Source: DATIXJ01 sp963714795 (lineage in GTDB: Bacteria; Bacteroidota; Ignavibacteria; UBA10030; SZUA-254). From it: a DNA stretch of 64,000 nucleotides. Below are positions 43,319-53,458 of this stretch, one piece after another (position 1 is the first letter of the stretch; each line of letters opens with the position of its first letter). Position numbers and translations under genes: made by a program. Location: NCBI GenBank assembly GCA_963714795.1, contig CAVQPS010000006.1, positions 1-64,000 on the forward strand. The letters run 5' to 3'. The notes beneath the pieces were generated by a model. The model made no database searches, had not been told where the DNA came from, and saw only the letters and a program-made list of their open reading frames with translations.

Positions 43319-44413
43319 ATGAAACCTATAACGAAAGAAAATGTTCTTGAAGCACTGCGAACGGTGAAAGATCCCGACTTGCACCGGGATATTGTCTCGT
43401 TAAATTTTATCAAAGATCTTTCCGTCGCGAATGGTAACATCAGTTTTGCGATAGAGTTGACCACTCCTTCATGTCCGGTGAAGGATGAATTGAAGTCGCA
43501 GGCGGAGCAGGCGATTCGTTCCAGTCTTGACGGGATCAAAACCATCGAAATTCGCATGACGTCGAATGTACAGGTCAACCAGTCCCGGCAACCTGCCAAT
43601 CTCTTGCCGGGAGTAAAAACAACGATTGCAGTTGCAAGCGGCAAAGGAGGAGTCGGAAAATCGACCGTGGCCGTCAATCTTGCCGTTTCTTTAGCGCTTG
43701 ATGGTGCGAAAGTGGGTTTGCTTGATGCGGATATTTATGGTCCGAGTATTCCGTTGATGATGGGAATTCATGATCGACCGCAGATGGTGGATCAAAAATT
43801 AATTCCTCTGGAAGCGCACGGTGTCAAAGTGATGTCGATAGGATTCCTGGTCGATCCGATGCAGGCGGTTATCTGGCGCGGACCGATGGTGAGCGGAGCA
43901 GTCAAACAATTTATGTCGGATGTGGATTGGGGAGAATTGGATTATCTGATTTTTGATCTGCCTCCCGGGACCGGTGATATTCATTTGACTCTCGTGCAAA
44001 CAATTCCTCTGACCGGTGCTGTTGTGGTTACGACACCGCAAGATATAGCGCTTGCCGATGCGCGCAAAGCGTTTAAAATGTTCGAAAAAGTGAATGTCCC
44101 TGTGCTCGGCATTATCGAGAATATGAGTTATCATATTTGCAGTCATTGTGGTCATCGGGAAGAAATATTTTCAACCGGCGGCGGCGAGAAAGCTGCGAAA
44201 GAACTCGGTTCACCGTATCTCGGTGGAATTCCGATCTACACACCGATCAGGATCGGCGGTGACGTCGGCAGGCCGATTGTCGTCATGGAACCGCATGCCG
44301 AACAGGCCGAGACAATCCGAAAAATTGCCCGCCAGATGGCAGCGCAAGTCAGTATCACTCAATTTGCCGGAAACGCAAAACCGGAAATTGAAATCAGTTT
44401 GCAATCTCATTGA
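43319..44413 (+). CDS. mrp: Mrp/ApbC iron-sulfur carrier ATPase
   Basis: A 364-residue protein. An N-terminal DUF59/MIP18-like domain (about 1-85, EALRTVKDPDLHRDIVSL) precedes the P-loop ATPase with a deviant Walker A VASGKGGVGKST near 105. The C-terminal CxxC pair (ICSHCGHREEIF, about 265) binds the transferred cluster. Mrp proteins deliver 4Fe-4S clusters to apoproteins such as complex I and OFOR, both encoded in the window. The nfu gene follows within ten bases. Confidence 0.94.
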   Translation: MKPITKENVLEALRTVKDPDLHRDIVSLNFIKDLSVANGNISFAIELTTPSCPVKDELKSQAEQAIRSSLDGIKTIEIRMTSNVQVNQSRQPANLLPGVKTTIAVASGKGGVGKSTVAVNLAVSLALDGAKVGLLDADIYGPSIPLMMGIHDRPQMVDQKLIPLEAHGVKVMSIGFLVDPMQAVIWRGPMVSGAVKQFMSDVDWGELDYLIFDLPPGTGDIHLTLVQTIPLTGAVVVTTPQDIALADARKAFKMFEKVNVPVLGIIENMSYHICSHCGHREEIFSTGGGEKAAKELGSPYLGGIPIYTPIRIGGDVGRPIVVMEPHAEQAETIRKIARQMAAQVSITQFAGNAKPEIEISLQSH

Positions 44414-44424
44414 TTGATGGTATC

Positions 44425-44667
44425 ATGAACGATTCGGAATCGGTACGCCAACAAGTTGAGCAAGCCCTCGAACTTTGCAGGCCATTTTTACGGAAAGATG
44501 GCGGGGATGCCGAACTTGTTCGGGTTTCTGATGATGGAATAGCGGAAGTACGATTTCAAGGCACGTGTGTTACTTGCCCGTTGTCACCTCTGACATTGAG
44601 GGCAGGATTGGAGCGAGCCATTTTGAATGCCGCTCCTGAAATTCGACGCGTGGAATCGGTAAAATAA
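44425..44667 (+). CDS. NifU C-terminal domain (Nfu) iron-sulfur protein
   Basis: An 80-residue single-domain Nfu protein. The cluster-binding CVTC motif sits in FQGTCVTCPLSPLTLRAGLE. QALELCRPFLRKDGGDAEL matches the family start. I use ATG 44425; a TTG at 44410 is in frame but lies at the end of mrp. It would hold 4Fe-4S clusters and pass them to Mrp or clients. It ends nine bases from the convergent pdxA. Confidence 0.9.
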   Translation: MNDSESVRQQVEQALELCRPFLRKDGGDAELVRVSDDGIAEVRFQGTCVTCPLSPLTLRAGLERAILNAAPEIRRVESVK

Positions 44668-44676
44668 TTTCTTGTT

Positions 44677-45700
44677 TTAATTTTTTGTGATCGCCCGGCG
44701 ATGAGCGATTGAAACGGCAAGCTGTATCGCTTCATTCATACTGGAAGGATCGGCAATCCCCTTGCCGGCAATATCGAAAGCCGTTCCGTGATCGGGAGAT
44801 GTCCGAATGATGGGAAGCCCCGCCGTAAAATTCACTCCTGTTGCAAATCCTTTCATCTTCAAGGGAATAAGTCCCTGATCGTGATACATTGCAAGGACAG
44901 CGTCGTACAATTTATACGAATGAGTGCCGAAAAAACCGTCGGCAGGAAACGGTCCATCGACGTGCATTCCCGATTGTTTTGCCTTTCGAACGGCAGGAAT
45001 GAGAATTGCTGTTTCTTCCGTCCCTATTAAATTTTGTTCACCGGCATGAGGATTGAGTCCGAGTATTGCGATCTTCGGCTTTCGGATACCGAAATCATTT
45101 TTTAACGACCGATGTATGATCGAGAGTTTCTCGAGGATGAGAGACCGGGAAAGAGTTGTACTTACCAATTTCAAAGGGATATGAACTGTTGCCAATCCCA
45201 CACGAAATGATTGAGCAATCAACATCATGGTCACTTTCGGATTGCCGCAGAGTTCTGCCAGCATTTCCGTTTGACCCGGATAGCGAAATCCGCCCATCTT
45301 CATTGCTTTTTTAGAAACAGGGGCGGTCACCATTCCGTCGATTTTCCCTTCCAAACATAAGCGAACACCATGAGCGATTGCCGTTCCGGAGAACGTCCCG
45401 CTTTGATACGAAATCTTTCCGGGTTGAATGACCGGTTGTACGCCGGGAAGTATTTGAATGAACGGTATCCCTTTTTTTTGCTCACGTACGGAAGGTTCAG
45501 AAATCTCTTCAAGTCGAATATGTAATTTGAGTCGCTTGGCGTAATACTCATACACGTCATGGGATCCAATCAATACCGGACGACAGTTTCCTTCGCAATG
45601 CCGGAGAAGCAATACATTTGAGCGTGACTTCGGGACCGACGCCGTTCATGTCTCCGAGCGTTATTGCAATGATTGGTCTTGAGGAAGGGGGGATTCTCAT
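44677..45700 (-). CDS. pdxA: 4-hydroxythreonine-4-phosphate dehydrogenase, with one-base frameshift
   Basis: An enzyme of the DXP-dependent pyridoxal phosphate pathway. The usual PdxA N-terminus is encoded from ATG 45700 (RPIIAITLGDMNGVGPEVTL), but the rest (CRPVLIGSHDVYEYYAKRL onward) lies in another frame. Removing one base at about 45584-45600 joins them into 340 residues, the standard length. The body has the metal-binding histidines in GQTEML, NPHAGE and YHDQG, and ends with SPDHGTAFDIAGKG. The first frame begins one base before the position where the GWxTD protein ends (gap three bases), so the genes are coupled. Confidence 0.88.
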
Positions 45701-45702
45701 TG

Positions 45703-47053
45703 TCAAAAATCTTCCGTTGCAGTCAATTGATAATCGCCGCGTTTTGATTTATCGGTAAAGATTAATTTCTTATGCAGGCGGGAATAGACCCATGTCTCTG
45801 TCGGGAACGACGAAGGAGAAAGATCACGTGAAGTCGATTCGGGTGGTCCGTAAAAAATATATGTCTTTCCGCGATCCGTTTTCATCCCGTTTCGTTGCTG
45901 GATGGTGCTGAATGCAGTGGTGGCGTAATCGACGCGGTGATAATATTCATTCATCACTTCATTGAAGGCAGTGTTCGGTGTAGGATCACGTTTTTTCCAA
46001 AATGCATCAAAGAGAATTTTCTGTGTTTTCTCGTCGGCATGCCGCATATTGTCGAGCTCATCTTTGTCGGCAATGTAGGACAATGCTTCGATGGCATTCG
46101 GTATCGATTGAAGCGAAAACGGTTTGTCGAACCACCGAATACGAAACGACTGGCCGATATCGACGCTTTGATTTTTTGCCGCAAGCCGTCAGTTCTATCC
46201 GATACGATCCTTCCGTTAACGTGTCGTTCTGAACGGTAAACCAAAGGCCGATTATTGAATCGGTCGATGCCTTTGAAAGCATATAATATTTTTCGCTTTC
46301 GTTCGTCCCGACTTGTACTAATTTATTTTCGGACGTTGGAACTCCGATTAATGAATCATGAAGAATAAGAACAAGGCTGTCACGTTCGTGAACGACTGAA
46401 AACAACTTGCAATCAACCCGAATAGATTCCTGCGGTACCGGGGCAATCAATTCAGAATAGATTTCAAAATGTCTGGCGAACGGAACATCTCCGCCATCAT
46501 TGAATGGTCGGATGGTGTCATTATTGACCCGGGGGTTGATGAGCAGGATATCGCCAAGCCGGAATTGTTCCATTGAAAAATCTCTCAGCCTGATCGATTG
46601 CGGTTCATTGCGGTATACTCTTCCGGATTCATGATCGGAGATTTCGATCTGTAACGTATACTCTCCGGGTGGTAGATCGCAGGAAGTCATTCCCTCAAGA
46701 AACGATTTTGTGGAAGAAGATGGCGAGGGATCGTTTGCTTCGAGAGTCTTATGGAAAAAAGCATGCGAAGCAATCGATTTATTCTTATCGATCAGATCAA
46801 CAGTAATTTCGCCGTGTGCAACAAACGGCGGAGAGACTGCATCGGGATTCTTTATAAATATGAAAAAGTCGTACGGGACACGATATAAAATATCGAGCCG
46901 GCTTTTCGAGGGTTGTGTCGAATGGAAGTTGTGTGTTTCGAAAACAATTTTTGAATTGTTGCTTCGCTCGGAACGTTCTTCACGCTGTGCGTTGCCAACG
47001 GACGCAATGCATAGCAGAAGAATGAACCAATGCAATATGTACTTCCGGAACAT
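45703..47053 (-). CDS. GWxTD-domain protein, with one-base frameshift
   Basis: An exported protein (signal peptide about residues 1-21, MFRKYILHWFILLLCIASVG). The large N-terminal beta-rich part reads to about residue 290. The frame then shifts; the conserved GWxTD domain (FRIRWFDKPFSLQSIPNAIE, then FWKKRDPTPNTAFNEVMNEY and TYIFYGPPE) is in the +1 frame. One A too many in the A6 run (plus-strand T6, 46172-46177) explains it; removal yields 449 residues. The signature itself is GMKTD here, with Met in place of Trp. The family's function is unknown; it is frequent in Ignavibacteria, Chlorobi and Acidobacteria-type genomes. Confidence 0.8.
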
Positions 47054-47071
47054 CGGACAAACCTTTTGTAA

Positions 47072-47100
47072 AATGTACGAAGGTCTTGAACCTGGTGCAA
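47072..47100 (-). promoter_or_regulatory. Sigma-70-like promoter for the GWxTD-pdxA unit
   Basis: On the minus strand TTGCAC (47100-47095), 17 bases, TACATT (47077-47072). The start near 47065 leaves a leader of about 12 bases. Confidence 0.5.
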
Positions 47101-47111
47101 CGGGAAACGGA

Positions 47112-48623
47112 TTATTTGCCGGTTTCCCGGTGTTTCAAAAATTCGATGAGAAGACGTACGCCGACACCCGATGCGCCTTTTGGTGCATACGGAAGATTCT
47201 CTTCGAGTATTGCCGGTCCGGCAATATCGAGATGCACCCATTTGTAGTCGCCGATAAATTTCTTGAGGAAGAGTGCTGCGGTTATTGCTCCCGCCCACCG
47301 ACCGCCGACATTCTTCACATCGGCAACATCGCTTTTAATTTGTTTCTCATATTCTTCGAATAGCGGCAGTTGCCATACCCGCTCGTACGTGTTTTCGCCG
47401 GCAACTTTTAGTCCGGACATGACGCCGTCGTCATTTCCCATCATGCCGGTTGCATGTTGACCGAGCGCAACGACGCATGCCCCGGTGAGCGTCGCGAGAT
47501 CGATGACCGCTTTCGGCTTGTATGTTGATGCGTATGCTAAAGCGTCGGCAAGAATCAACCGTCCTTCCGCATCGGTATTATCGACTTCGGACGTTTTGCC
47601 GCCATAATGCGTGATAATGTCTCCCGGTTTCATGGCAGATCCGCCGAGCAAATTTTCCGTCGCAGGTACCAGCCCGACCAAATGTACCGGTAGTTTGAGC
47701 CGCGACGCTGCTTCCATCGTTCCGATGACCGCAGCTGCACCGCTCATATCCATTTTCATTTCTGACATTCCGCTTGCCGGCTTGATGGAAATCCCACCCG
47801 CATCAAACGTCACACCTTTACCGACGAGTACGATCGTGTCGAGATTTTTTTGCCCGCCATTATGCTCAAGAATTAAAAACCGCGGAGGTTTGGTACTGCC
47901 TGCGCTGACGCCGAGCAGTCCGCCGAACTTTGCCTGCTCAAGACGTTGTTTATCCCACACGGTCACACGGTATCCATACGATTGTCCTGATGCGCGTGCG
48001 GCATCGGCAAGTGTCTCGGGATAAATTTCATTGCCCGGGGCGTTTGCGAGATCACGGGCGAGTTTTACCGATTCACAAACAATTCGCGCTTCCTGCAAAC
48101 ATTTCTTAATTGCCTTTTCCGTTCCATCGGTCGAAGAGATAATGATCGTTTCTTTCAGCTTCTCTTTGTGATTTTTCTTCTCGGTAAAATATTTATCGAA
48201 TTTGTATTCTGAAAGATACGTTCCTTCAGCAAAAGCATATGCAATGTCCGATTCAGTGATCCTGTTGCCGAATCTGATCGCCGGAATAACGAGGGCGAGT
48301 GTTTGAGCATGAGCGGATGTTGCTTTTTTTGCTGCAGTTGCTGCTGCGCGCCGATACTGTTCGATTGTCAGTTTTTTCACCTCACCTAATCCGATAAGAA
48401 AAAGTCGTGGACTGGAGATCACTCCATCGGTAAACAAGGAAAGGAACTGGTCGTTTTTTCCTTTGAATTGTCCAAGCTCGATGATCGTGTCGATTTTTTT
48501 CTTGAAAATTGTTCGCAGAGTTTCGACATCACGGCGAAATGCTTCTTTATCTTCCGAAATAAAAAGAGCGACTGCATCCGCTTTGATTTGCCGGATCGTT
48601 GACCGTTGACTTGTAAGTTTCAT
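47112..48623 (-). CDS. pepA: Leucyl aminopeptidase (M17)
   Basis: A 503-residue cytosolic M17 aminopeptidase with two metals. The catalytic domain shows VGKGVTFDAGGISIKPASGM (about 255), AAAVIGTMEAA, and NTDAEGRLILADALAYA (about 335), the M17 signature with metal-binding Asp/Glu and catalytic Arg. The ATG at 48623 follows AGGAGG, so I prefer it to an in-frame start at 48674. The N-terminal domain is hexamer-type. It lies 22 bases after nrnA and is probably in the same operon. Confidence 0.94.
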   Translation of the reverse strand: MKLTSQRSTIRQIKADAVALFISEDKEAFRRDVETLRTIFKKKIDTIIELGQFKGKNDQFLSLFTDGVISSPRLFLIGLGEVKKLTIEQYRRAAATAAKKATSAHAQTLALVIPAIRFGNRITESDIAYAFAEGTYLSEYKFDKYFTEKKNHKEKLKETIIISSTDGTEKAIKKCLQEARIVCESVKLARDLANAPGNEIYPETLADAARASGQSYGYRVTVWDKQRLEQAKFGGLLGVSAGSTKPPRFLILEHNGGQKNLDTIVLVGKGVTFDAGGISIKPASGMSEMKMDMSGAAAVIGTMEAASRLKLPVHLVGLVPATENLLGGSAMKPGDIITHYGGKTSEVDNTDAEGRLILADALAYASTYKPKAVIDLATLTGACVVALGQHATGMMGNDDGVMSGLKVAGENTYERVWQLPLFEEYEKQIKSDVADVKNVGGRWAGAITAALFLKKFIGDYKWVHLDIAGPAILEENLPYAPKGASGVGVRLLIEFLKHRETGK

Positions 48624-48645
48624 GGTGTTCCTCCTGTTGATGAAA

Positions 48646-49633
48646 TTATCGTAAATATTTTCCCGCTTTTTCAATCACGGATGTGACGATCGAATCAAGA
48701 CTGACATCAAACAGCCGCGCTCCCGCCGCATTGAGGTGACCGTTTCCCCCGAATTCTTTTGCAAGTTGATTGATCGGGATCGATCCTTTCGACCGGAAAC
48801 TGATTTTGACACCATTCTTGAGTTCATTAAATAGTATTCCGACGACCACACCTTTGATGCTCATCGGGTAGGTTGTAAAATTATCCGTTTCCACTTCCGT
48901 TGTCTCCTGTTTCACGAAACATTTTTTGCGTGCAGACGACGTAGGCAAGTTTTCCGTCATGGGCAGTTTTCATGGAATCGAGCACTTCGCCGAGGAGACG
49001 CATGCGACCGGATGTCCATTGTTCGTACACGTTGACGTAAATCTGAGAAGGATCCGCTCCGCATTCCAGCAGGTGAGCGGCAATCCGGTGGGATTCCGGA
49101 TCCGTGCGCGGGAATCTGAATGACCCGGTATCGGTCATAATCGCGGTGTACAATGCCGTTGCAATTGCCGTATCGATTCGGATTGTGCCCAAGGTCGTCA
49201 AAAGCCGGTACACGATTTCACCGGTGGATGTTGCCTGATCGTCAATGAAATATTGGTCTGCAAAATCATGCGGTTCGAGATGATGATCGATCACGACCTT
49301 GACAGCTTTGGTTTGACGGACGAACGGTTCCATGCTTCGCAGTCGTTCCGGCTGATTCGTGTCAAGAATGAAGACCGCATCCGCCTGCAGAAGAAGATCA
49401 CGATGTTGTTCGGGAATGAAATGAATAATTTCTTTTTTGGAATCGAGCCAGCAATAATTTTCGGGAGTTGAACTGTGATTAATGATGGTAGCGGTTTTAC
49501 CGAGTTGACGCAGTGCGATGGCAAATGCGAGTTCGGATCCTAATCCATCGCCGTCCGGGTTGACATGCGTGGTCAACACAAAATTTTTATGCCGGTGAAT
49601 CGTTCCGATAATTTCTTGTATGGATGATGTCAT
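48646..49633 (-). CDS. nrnA: DHH-family NrnA oligoribonuclease/pAp phosphatase, with one-base frameshift
   Basis: A DHH/DHHA1 phosphoesterase that degrades short RNAs and 3'-phosphoadenosine 5'-phosphate. The frame from 49633 carries HVNPDGDGLGSE, the DTN motif and DHHLEPHDF, but runs out in MFRETGDNGSGNG. The DHHA1 part (TEVETDNFTTYPMSIKG... GGNGHLNAAGARL) is in the next frame. Removing one base at about 48893-48915 gives a 328-residue protein, the family norm. It lies upstream of pepA with a 22-base gap, and downstream of the korAB terminator. Confidence 0.88.
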
Positions 49634-49644
49634 TGTTCGTAAGA

Positions 49645-49673
49645 TAATAAAAAGGCGAGAATTCCTTCTCGCC
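49645..49673 (-). terminator. Rho-independent terminator of the ccdA-korA-korB operon
   Basis: On the minus strand GGCGAGAA-GGAA-TTCTCGCC followed by TTTTTATTAT. It lies between korB and nrnA. Confidence 0.85.
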
Positions 49674-49702
49674 CGTAAGATTGTTCAGCTGCCGCTATGC
49701 AG

Positions 49703-50752
49703 TTACTGAATTGTCCATGTCTCACCGTGATTCAACAGCTTTTCGAGATTGCCCTCGCCTTGCTTTTGAATGGATTGCTGTATCTGTCGCGACATTTCTC
49801 CCTCGTACAGCGGACGATTGACGTCGTACACGACACCGATCGGCCGGGGAAGTTCCGGAAAACTTGACATGCGTGCGAGGATAAACGAAAGCATCGTATC
49901 TTTTTCATTATGAACGATGAGATCGGAGACCGAATGTTTTCCATCTTTCAACGATACGACGGTCGGCGTGAATCCGTCAAGCTTAATGCCTTTATCTTTT
50001 TCTTTTCCGAATATCATCGGCTTGCCATGTTCAATGGCGATCACATTGTCGTCTTTGGTCTCTTTTTCCGTAAAAGCAAAAAAAGCTCCGTCATTAAACA
50101 CATTACAATTCTGATAAATTTCAACAAACGAGGTTCCTTTATGTTCGGCAGCTCGTCGGATGACCGCTTGCATGTGTTTCGGATCGCGATCAAGCGTGCG
50201 GGCTACAAATGATGCTTCAGCGCCGAGAGCAACAAGCAGCGGGTTGAAGGGATGATCAACGGAGCCGTACGGAGTCGACTTCGTGACCTTGCCGAATTCC
50301 GATGTGGGCGAATATTGTCCTTTGGTCAATCCGTAAATTTGATTATTGAACAGAAGAATTTTAATATCGAGATTACGTCGGCAAATATGAATGAGGTGAT
50401 TGCCGCCGATACTCAATCCATCGCCGTCGCCTGTTGCCACCCACACCGCCAATTCGGGACGGGCAATTTTCAATCCCGATGCAATTGCCGCGGCTCGTCC
50501 GTGAATGCCGTGAAATCCGTATGTGTTCATATAGTACGGAAACCGGCTTGAGCATCCGATACCGGAAATGAATACGATATTATGTTTCGGAATATTCAGT
50601 TCCGGCATAACACGCTGGACTTGCGCGAGAATGGAATAATCTCCGCAGCCCGGGCACCACCGGACATCCTGATCCGATGAAAAATCTTTTGACGTGTATT
50701 TTGTCGGAGGAAGTTTTGAAGCTTCTTTCAGAGTTTCTTGAACGATATTCAT
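49703..50752 (-). CDS. korB: 2-oxoacid:ferredoxin oxidoreductase, beta subunit
   Basis: A 349-residue thiamine-diphosphate subunit. Cluster and TPP motifs are visible: WCPGCGDYSILAQVQ near residue 32, the VATGDGDGLSIGGNHL TPP/Mg segment near 105 and NNQIYGLTKGQ near 140. Together with KorA it oxidatively decarboxylates a 2-oxoacid (2-oxoglutarate most often in this architecture) to the acyl-CoA while reducing ferredoxin. It starts four bases after korA and ends before a strong terminator. Confidence 0.93.
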   Translation of the reverse strand: MNIVQETLKEASKLPPTKYTSKDFSSDQDVRWCPGCGDYSILAQVQRVMPELNIPKHNIVFISGIGCSSRFPYYMNTYGFHGIHGRAAAIASGLKIARPELAVWVATGDGDGLSIGGNHLIHICRRNLDIKILLFNNQIYGLTKGQYSPTSEFGKVTKSTPYGSVDHPFNPLLVALGAEASFVARTLDRDPKHMQAVIRRAAEHKGTSFVEIYQNCNVFNDGAFFAFTEKETKDDNVIAIEHGKPMIFGKEKDKGIKLDGFTPTVVSLKDGKHSVSDLIVHNEKDTMLSFILARMSSFPELPRPIGVVYDVNRPLYEGEMSRQIQQSIQKQGEGNLEKLLNHGETWTIQ

Positions 50753-50756
50753 AATG

Positions 50757-52589
50757 TCATCTCTTTAATAATTCGTCAATTTTAGTTTCGATTTCGATCG
50801 ATTTAAACGGCAATCCCTGAATTTTATTCAACGAAATGGCGGGGATCAGATATTTCGAACGGATAATTTTCGAGAGTTGCCCCAAATTCAATTCGGGAAT
50901 AAGTATCTGCTTGAAATTATACAGAATCTCACCCAGATTCTTTTGTAAAGGATTGAGGTATTTTAAATGCAGATGAGAAACCGATTTTCCTTCTTTGCGT
51001 TTTGCTTCGACAGCAGTCCGGATAGCGCCATACGTTCCGCCCCAGCCGACAACAAGGAGCTCGCCTTTTTCATCACCCTCGACTTTGGCGGGCGGGATGT
51101 CGTCTGCAATACGATCGACTTTTGCCTGGCGCATGCGGACCATGAATTCGTGATTCTCCGAATCATAGCTGACATTGCCGGTGATGTGCTCTTTTTCCAG
51201 ACCGCCGATACGGTGTTCCAGTCCCGGTGTTCCGGGAATAGCCCACGGACGTGACAACGTTTTTTCATCACGAAGATACGGAAAAAATCCGTTCGGGTCC
51301 GTTCGGAATGTCGGACTGATGTCGGGAAGTGAATTGACCGGCGGAATGAGCCAGGGTTCCGCGCCGTTGGCAAGATATCCGTCGGAAAGGCAAATGACCG
51401 GTGTCATATATTTGATCGCAATGCGTGTTGCTTCGAATGCGGTCATGAAGCAATCGGCGGGTGTACATGCTGCAATGACCGGAATGGGTGCTTCGCTGTT
51501 GCGTCCGTACACTGCCTGCAACAGATCGGCCTGCTCGGTTTTTGTCGGAAGTCCTGTGCTCGGGCCGCCGCGCTGAACGTTGACGATGACCAACGGAAGT
51601 TCGAGCATCACGGCTAAGCCCATGCCCTCACTTTTTAAAGCCATGCCGGGGCCGCTGGTCGTTGTTACACCGATCGAACCTCCATACGAAGCTCCGATTG
51701 CCGACGTGATGCCGGCAATTTCATCTTCCGCCTGAAACGTTTTCACGCGAAAATTCTTATGCTTTGAAAGTTCGTGCAGAATATCGCTTGCCGGTGTAAT
51801 AGGATATGTCCCGAGAAAAATATCGAGCCCTGATTTTACCGATGCAGCGATCAATCCCCACGCTACCGCTTCGTTGCCGGTAATACTCCGGTACCGTCCC
51901 GGTTTTAATGACGCCGGTTTGACTTCATACTGGGCGACAAAAATTTCCGTCGTTTCTCCGAATGCGTAACCGGCTTTCAAAACGCGGGTATTCGCTTCGG
52001 CAATTTCCGGAGTCTTTTTAAATTTGTCCTGAATCCATTTGATTGTTGAATCCATGGGCCGGGAAAACATCCAATACATCATCCCGAGTGCAAAAAAGTT
52101 TTTACTGCGGTCGACGACTTTATTGGAAAGACCCAACTCTTCCAGGGCATTGTGCGTGAGCTTTGTGATATCGACCGAGTACAGATGAAATTTTTGGAGC
52201 GATTCATCATCCAGCGGATTTTTTTCATAGCCGGCAAGTTTCAAATTCTTGTCATTGAAACCATCCCGGTTGGCGATGATCGTGCCGCCAACCCGCAAGC
52301 TTCGCAGATTGACCTTCAATGCCGCAGGATTCATTGCAACAAGGACGTCGCAAGTATCGCCGGGTGTATTGATTTCCGTCGATCCAAAATGAATTTGAAA
52401 TCCGCTGACACCGAAAAGCGTGCCGGCAGGGGCACGGATTTCTGCCGGATAGTCGGGCAGCGTGCTTAAATCGTTGCCGAGCAATGCGGTTGTGCTGGTG
52501 AATTGCATACCGGTAAGCTGCATGCCGTCGCCGGAATCACCGGCAAATCGAATCGTTACATCGTCTAAATTTTTTATTTCCTTGCTCAT
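50757..52589 (-). CDS. korA: 2-oxoacid:ferredoxin oxidoreductase, fused gamma-alpha subunit
   Basis: A 610-residue subunit. The gamma domain (about 1-190) contains RFAGDSGDGMQLTGMQFT. The alpha domain (about 220-610) has the ITGNEAVAWGLIAASVKSGL start, TYPITPASDILHELSKHKN and FQAEDEIAGITSAIGASYGG, and GPGMALKSEGMGLAVMLELP. This gamma-alpha fusion plus beta arrangement is typical of KorAB-type enzymes. Exact oxoacid specificity cannot be read from sequence alone. Confidence 0.93.
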   Translation of the reverse strand: MSKEIKNLDDVTIRFAGDSGDGMQLTGMQFTSTTALLGNDLSTLPDYPAEIRAPAGTLFGVSGFQIHFGSTEINTPGDTCDVLVAMNPAALKVNLRSLRVGGTIIANRDGFNDKNLKLAGYEKNPLDDESLQKFHLYSVDITKLTHNALEELGLSNKVVDRSKNFFALGMMYWMFSRPMDSTIKWIQDKFKKTPEIAEANTRVLKAGYAFGETTEIFVAQYEVKPASLKPGRYRSITGNEAVAWGLIAASVKSGLDIFLGTYPITPASDILHELSKHKNFRVKTFQAEDEIAGITSAIGASYGGSIGVTTTSGPGMALKSEGMGLAVMLELPLVIVNVQRGGPSTGLPTKTEQADLLQAVYGRNSEAPIPVIAACTPADCFMTAFEATRIAIKYMTPVICLSDGYLANGAEPWLIPPVNSLPDISPTFRTDPNGFFPYLRDEKTLSRPWAIPGTPGLEHRIGGLEKEHITGNVSYDSENHEFMVRMRQAKVDRIADDIPPAKVEGDEKGELLVVGWGGTYGAIRTAVEAKRKEGKSVSHLHLKYLNPLQKNLGEILYNFKQILIPELNLGQLSKIIRSKYLIPAISLNKIQGLPFKSIEIETKIDELLKR

Positions 52590-52617
52590 AGTGATATTAT
52601 TCCTATCAAGAGTATCG

Positions 52618-53352
52618 TTATCCGAGATTGCTTAAAAAAGGAAACCATTTCGAAAAATATCCGGAAAGAATCGTCAGAGAATTTGTCGTGATCAATATCC
52701 CGACGAGAATCAACATGATACCGCCGACGACTTCCACTTTGTGTAAATGATGTTTGAATTTGTTGAACGCAGTAAAAAAAACAGTCAAACTGAGCCCGGC
52801 AAGAAGGAACGGAATCCCGAGTCCGAGAGAATACGACGTCAGCAGGATGATTCCTTTACCGACAGTATCCTGCTGGCTGGCAATGGCAAGAATTGCGGCG
52901 AGGATCGGTCCGATGCACGGCGTCCAGCCGAAAGCAAATGCCAGCCCGACGACGAGCGCGCCGAGAAGTCCCAGTTTTTTTCCTTCCGCCTGAAACCGTT
53001 TTTCATAATTCAGGAAAGGAATTTTATAGATGCCGACCATATGAATGCCGAAGATGATAATGATAACGCCGGCAATCTTGCTGATGATATTAATCTTCGC
53101 ATGGAGGAATTGCCCGACAAATGTTGCCGATGCACCGAGTCCGATGAAGACAAGGGAAAAGCCGCAGATAAAAAAGAGGGAGTTCAGTAAGATTTTATTC
53201 CGGACGGCAGAACGGTTGGCAACGTTTTGCATTTCATCGAACGAAACTCCTGATATAAACGACAGGTAGCCGGGGACGATGGGAAGAACGCACGGAGAAA
53301 TAAAAGACAACAGACCGAACAGAAACGCCGTCAGAATACTTACGTTTTCCAC
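52618..53352 (-). CDS. ccdA: CcdA-type thiol-disulfide transmembrane transporter
   Basis: A 244-residue membrane protein with six helices, of the CcdA/DsbD-beta family. The two redox cysteines lie in SFISPCVLPIVPGYLSF (helix 1) and AFGWTPCIGPILAAILA (helix 4). It carries reducing equivalents from cytosolic thioredoxin to the periplasm for cytochrome c maturation or disulfide repair. It heads an operon with korA and korB, 29 bases upstream of korA. No thioredoxin-like partner is adjacent. Confidence 0.93.
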   Translation of the reverse strand: MENVSILTAFLFGLLSFISPCVLPIVPGYLSFISGVSFDEMQNVANRSAVRNKILLNSLFFICGFSLVFIGLGASATFVGQFLHAKINIISKIAGVIIIIFGIHMVGIYKIPFLNYEKRFQAEGKKLGLLGALVVGLAFAFGWTPCIGPILAAILAIASQQDTVGKGIILLTSYSLGLGIPFLLAGLSLTVFFTAFNKFKHHLHKVEVVGGIMLILVGILITTNSLTILSGYFSKWFPFLSNLG

Positions 53353-53458
53353 AAATTCAAATCCTTGTGATGTCTAAACCAAACATATATCCCTTGTATT
53401 GAACAACATTTACGGGAAGTTCATTCCCGATGCCGGTACGAACAGCAATCACAGCGGT

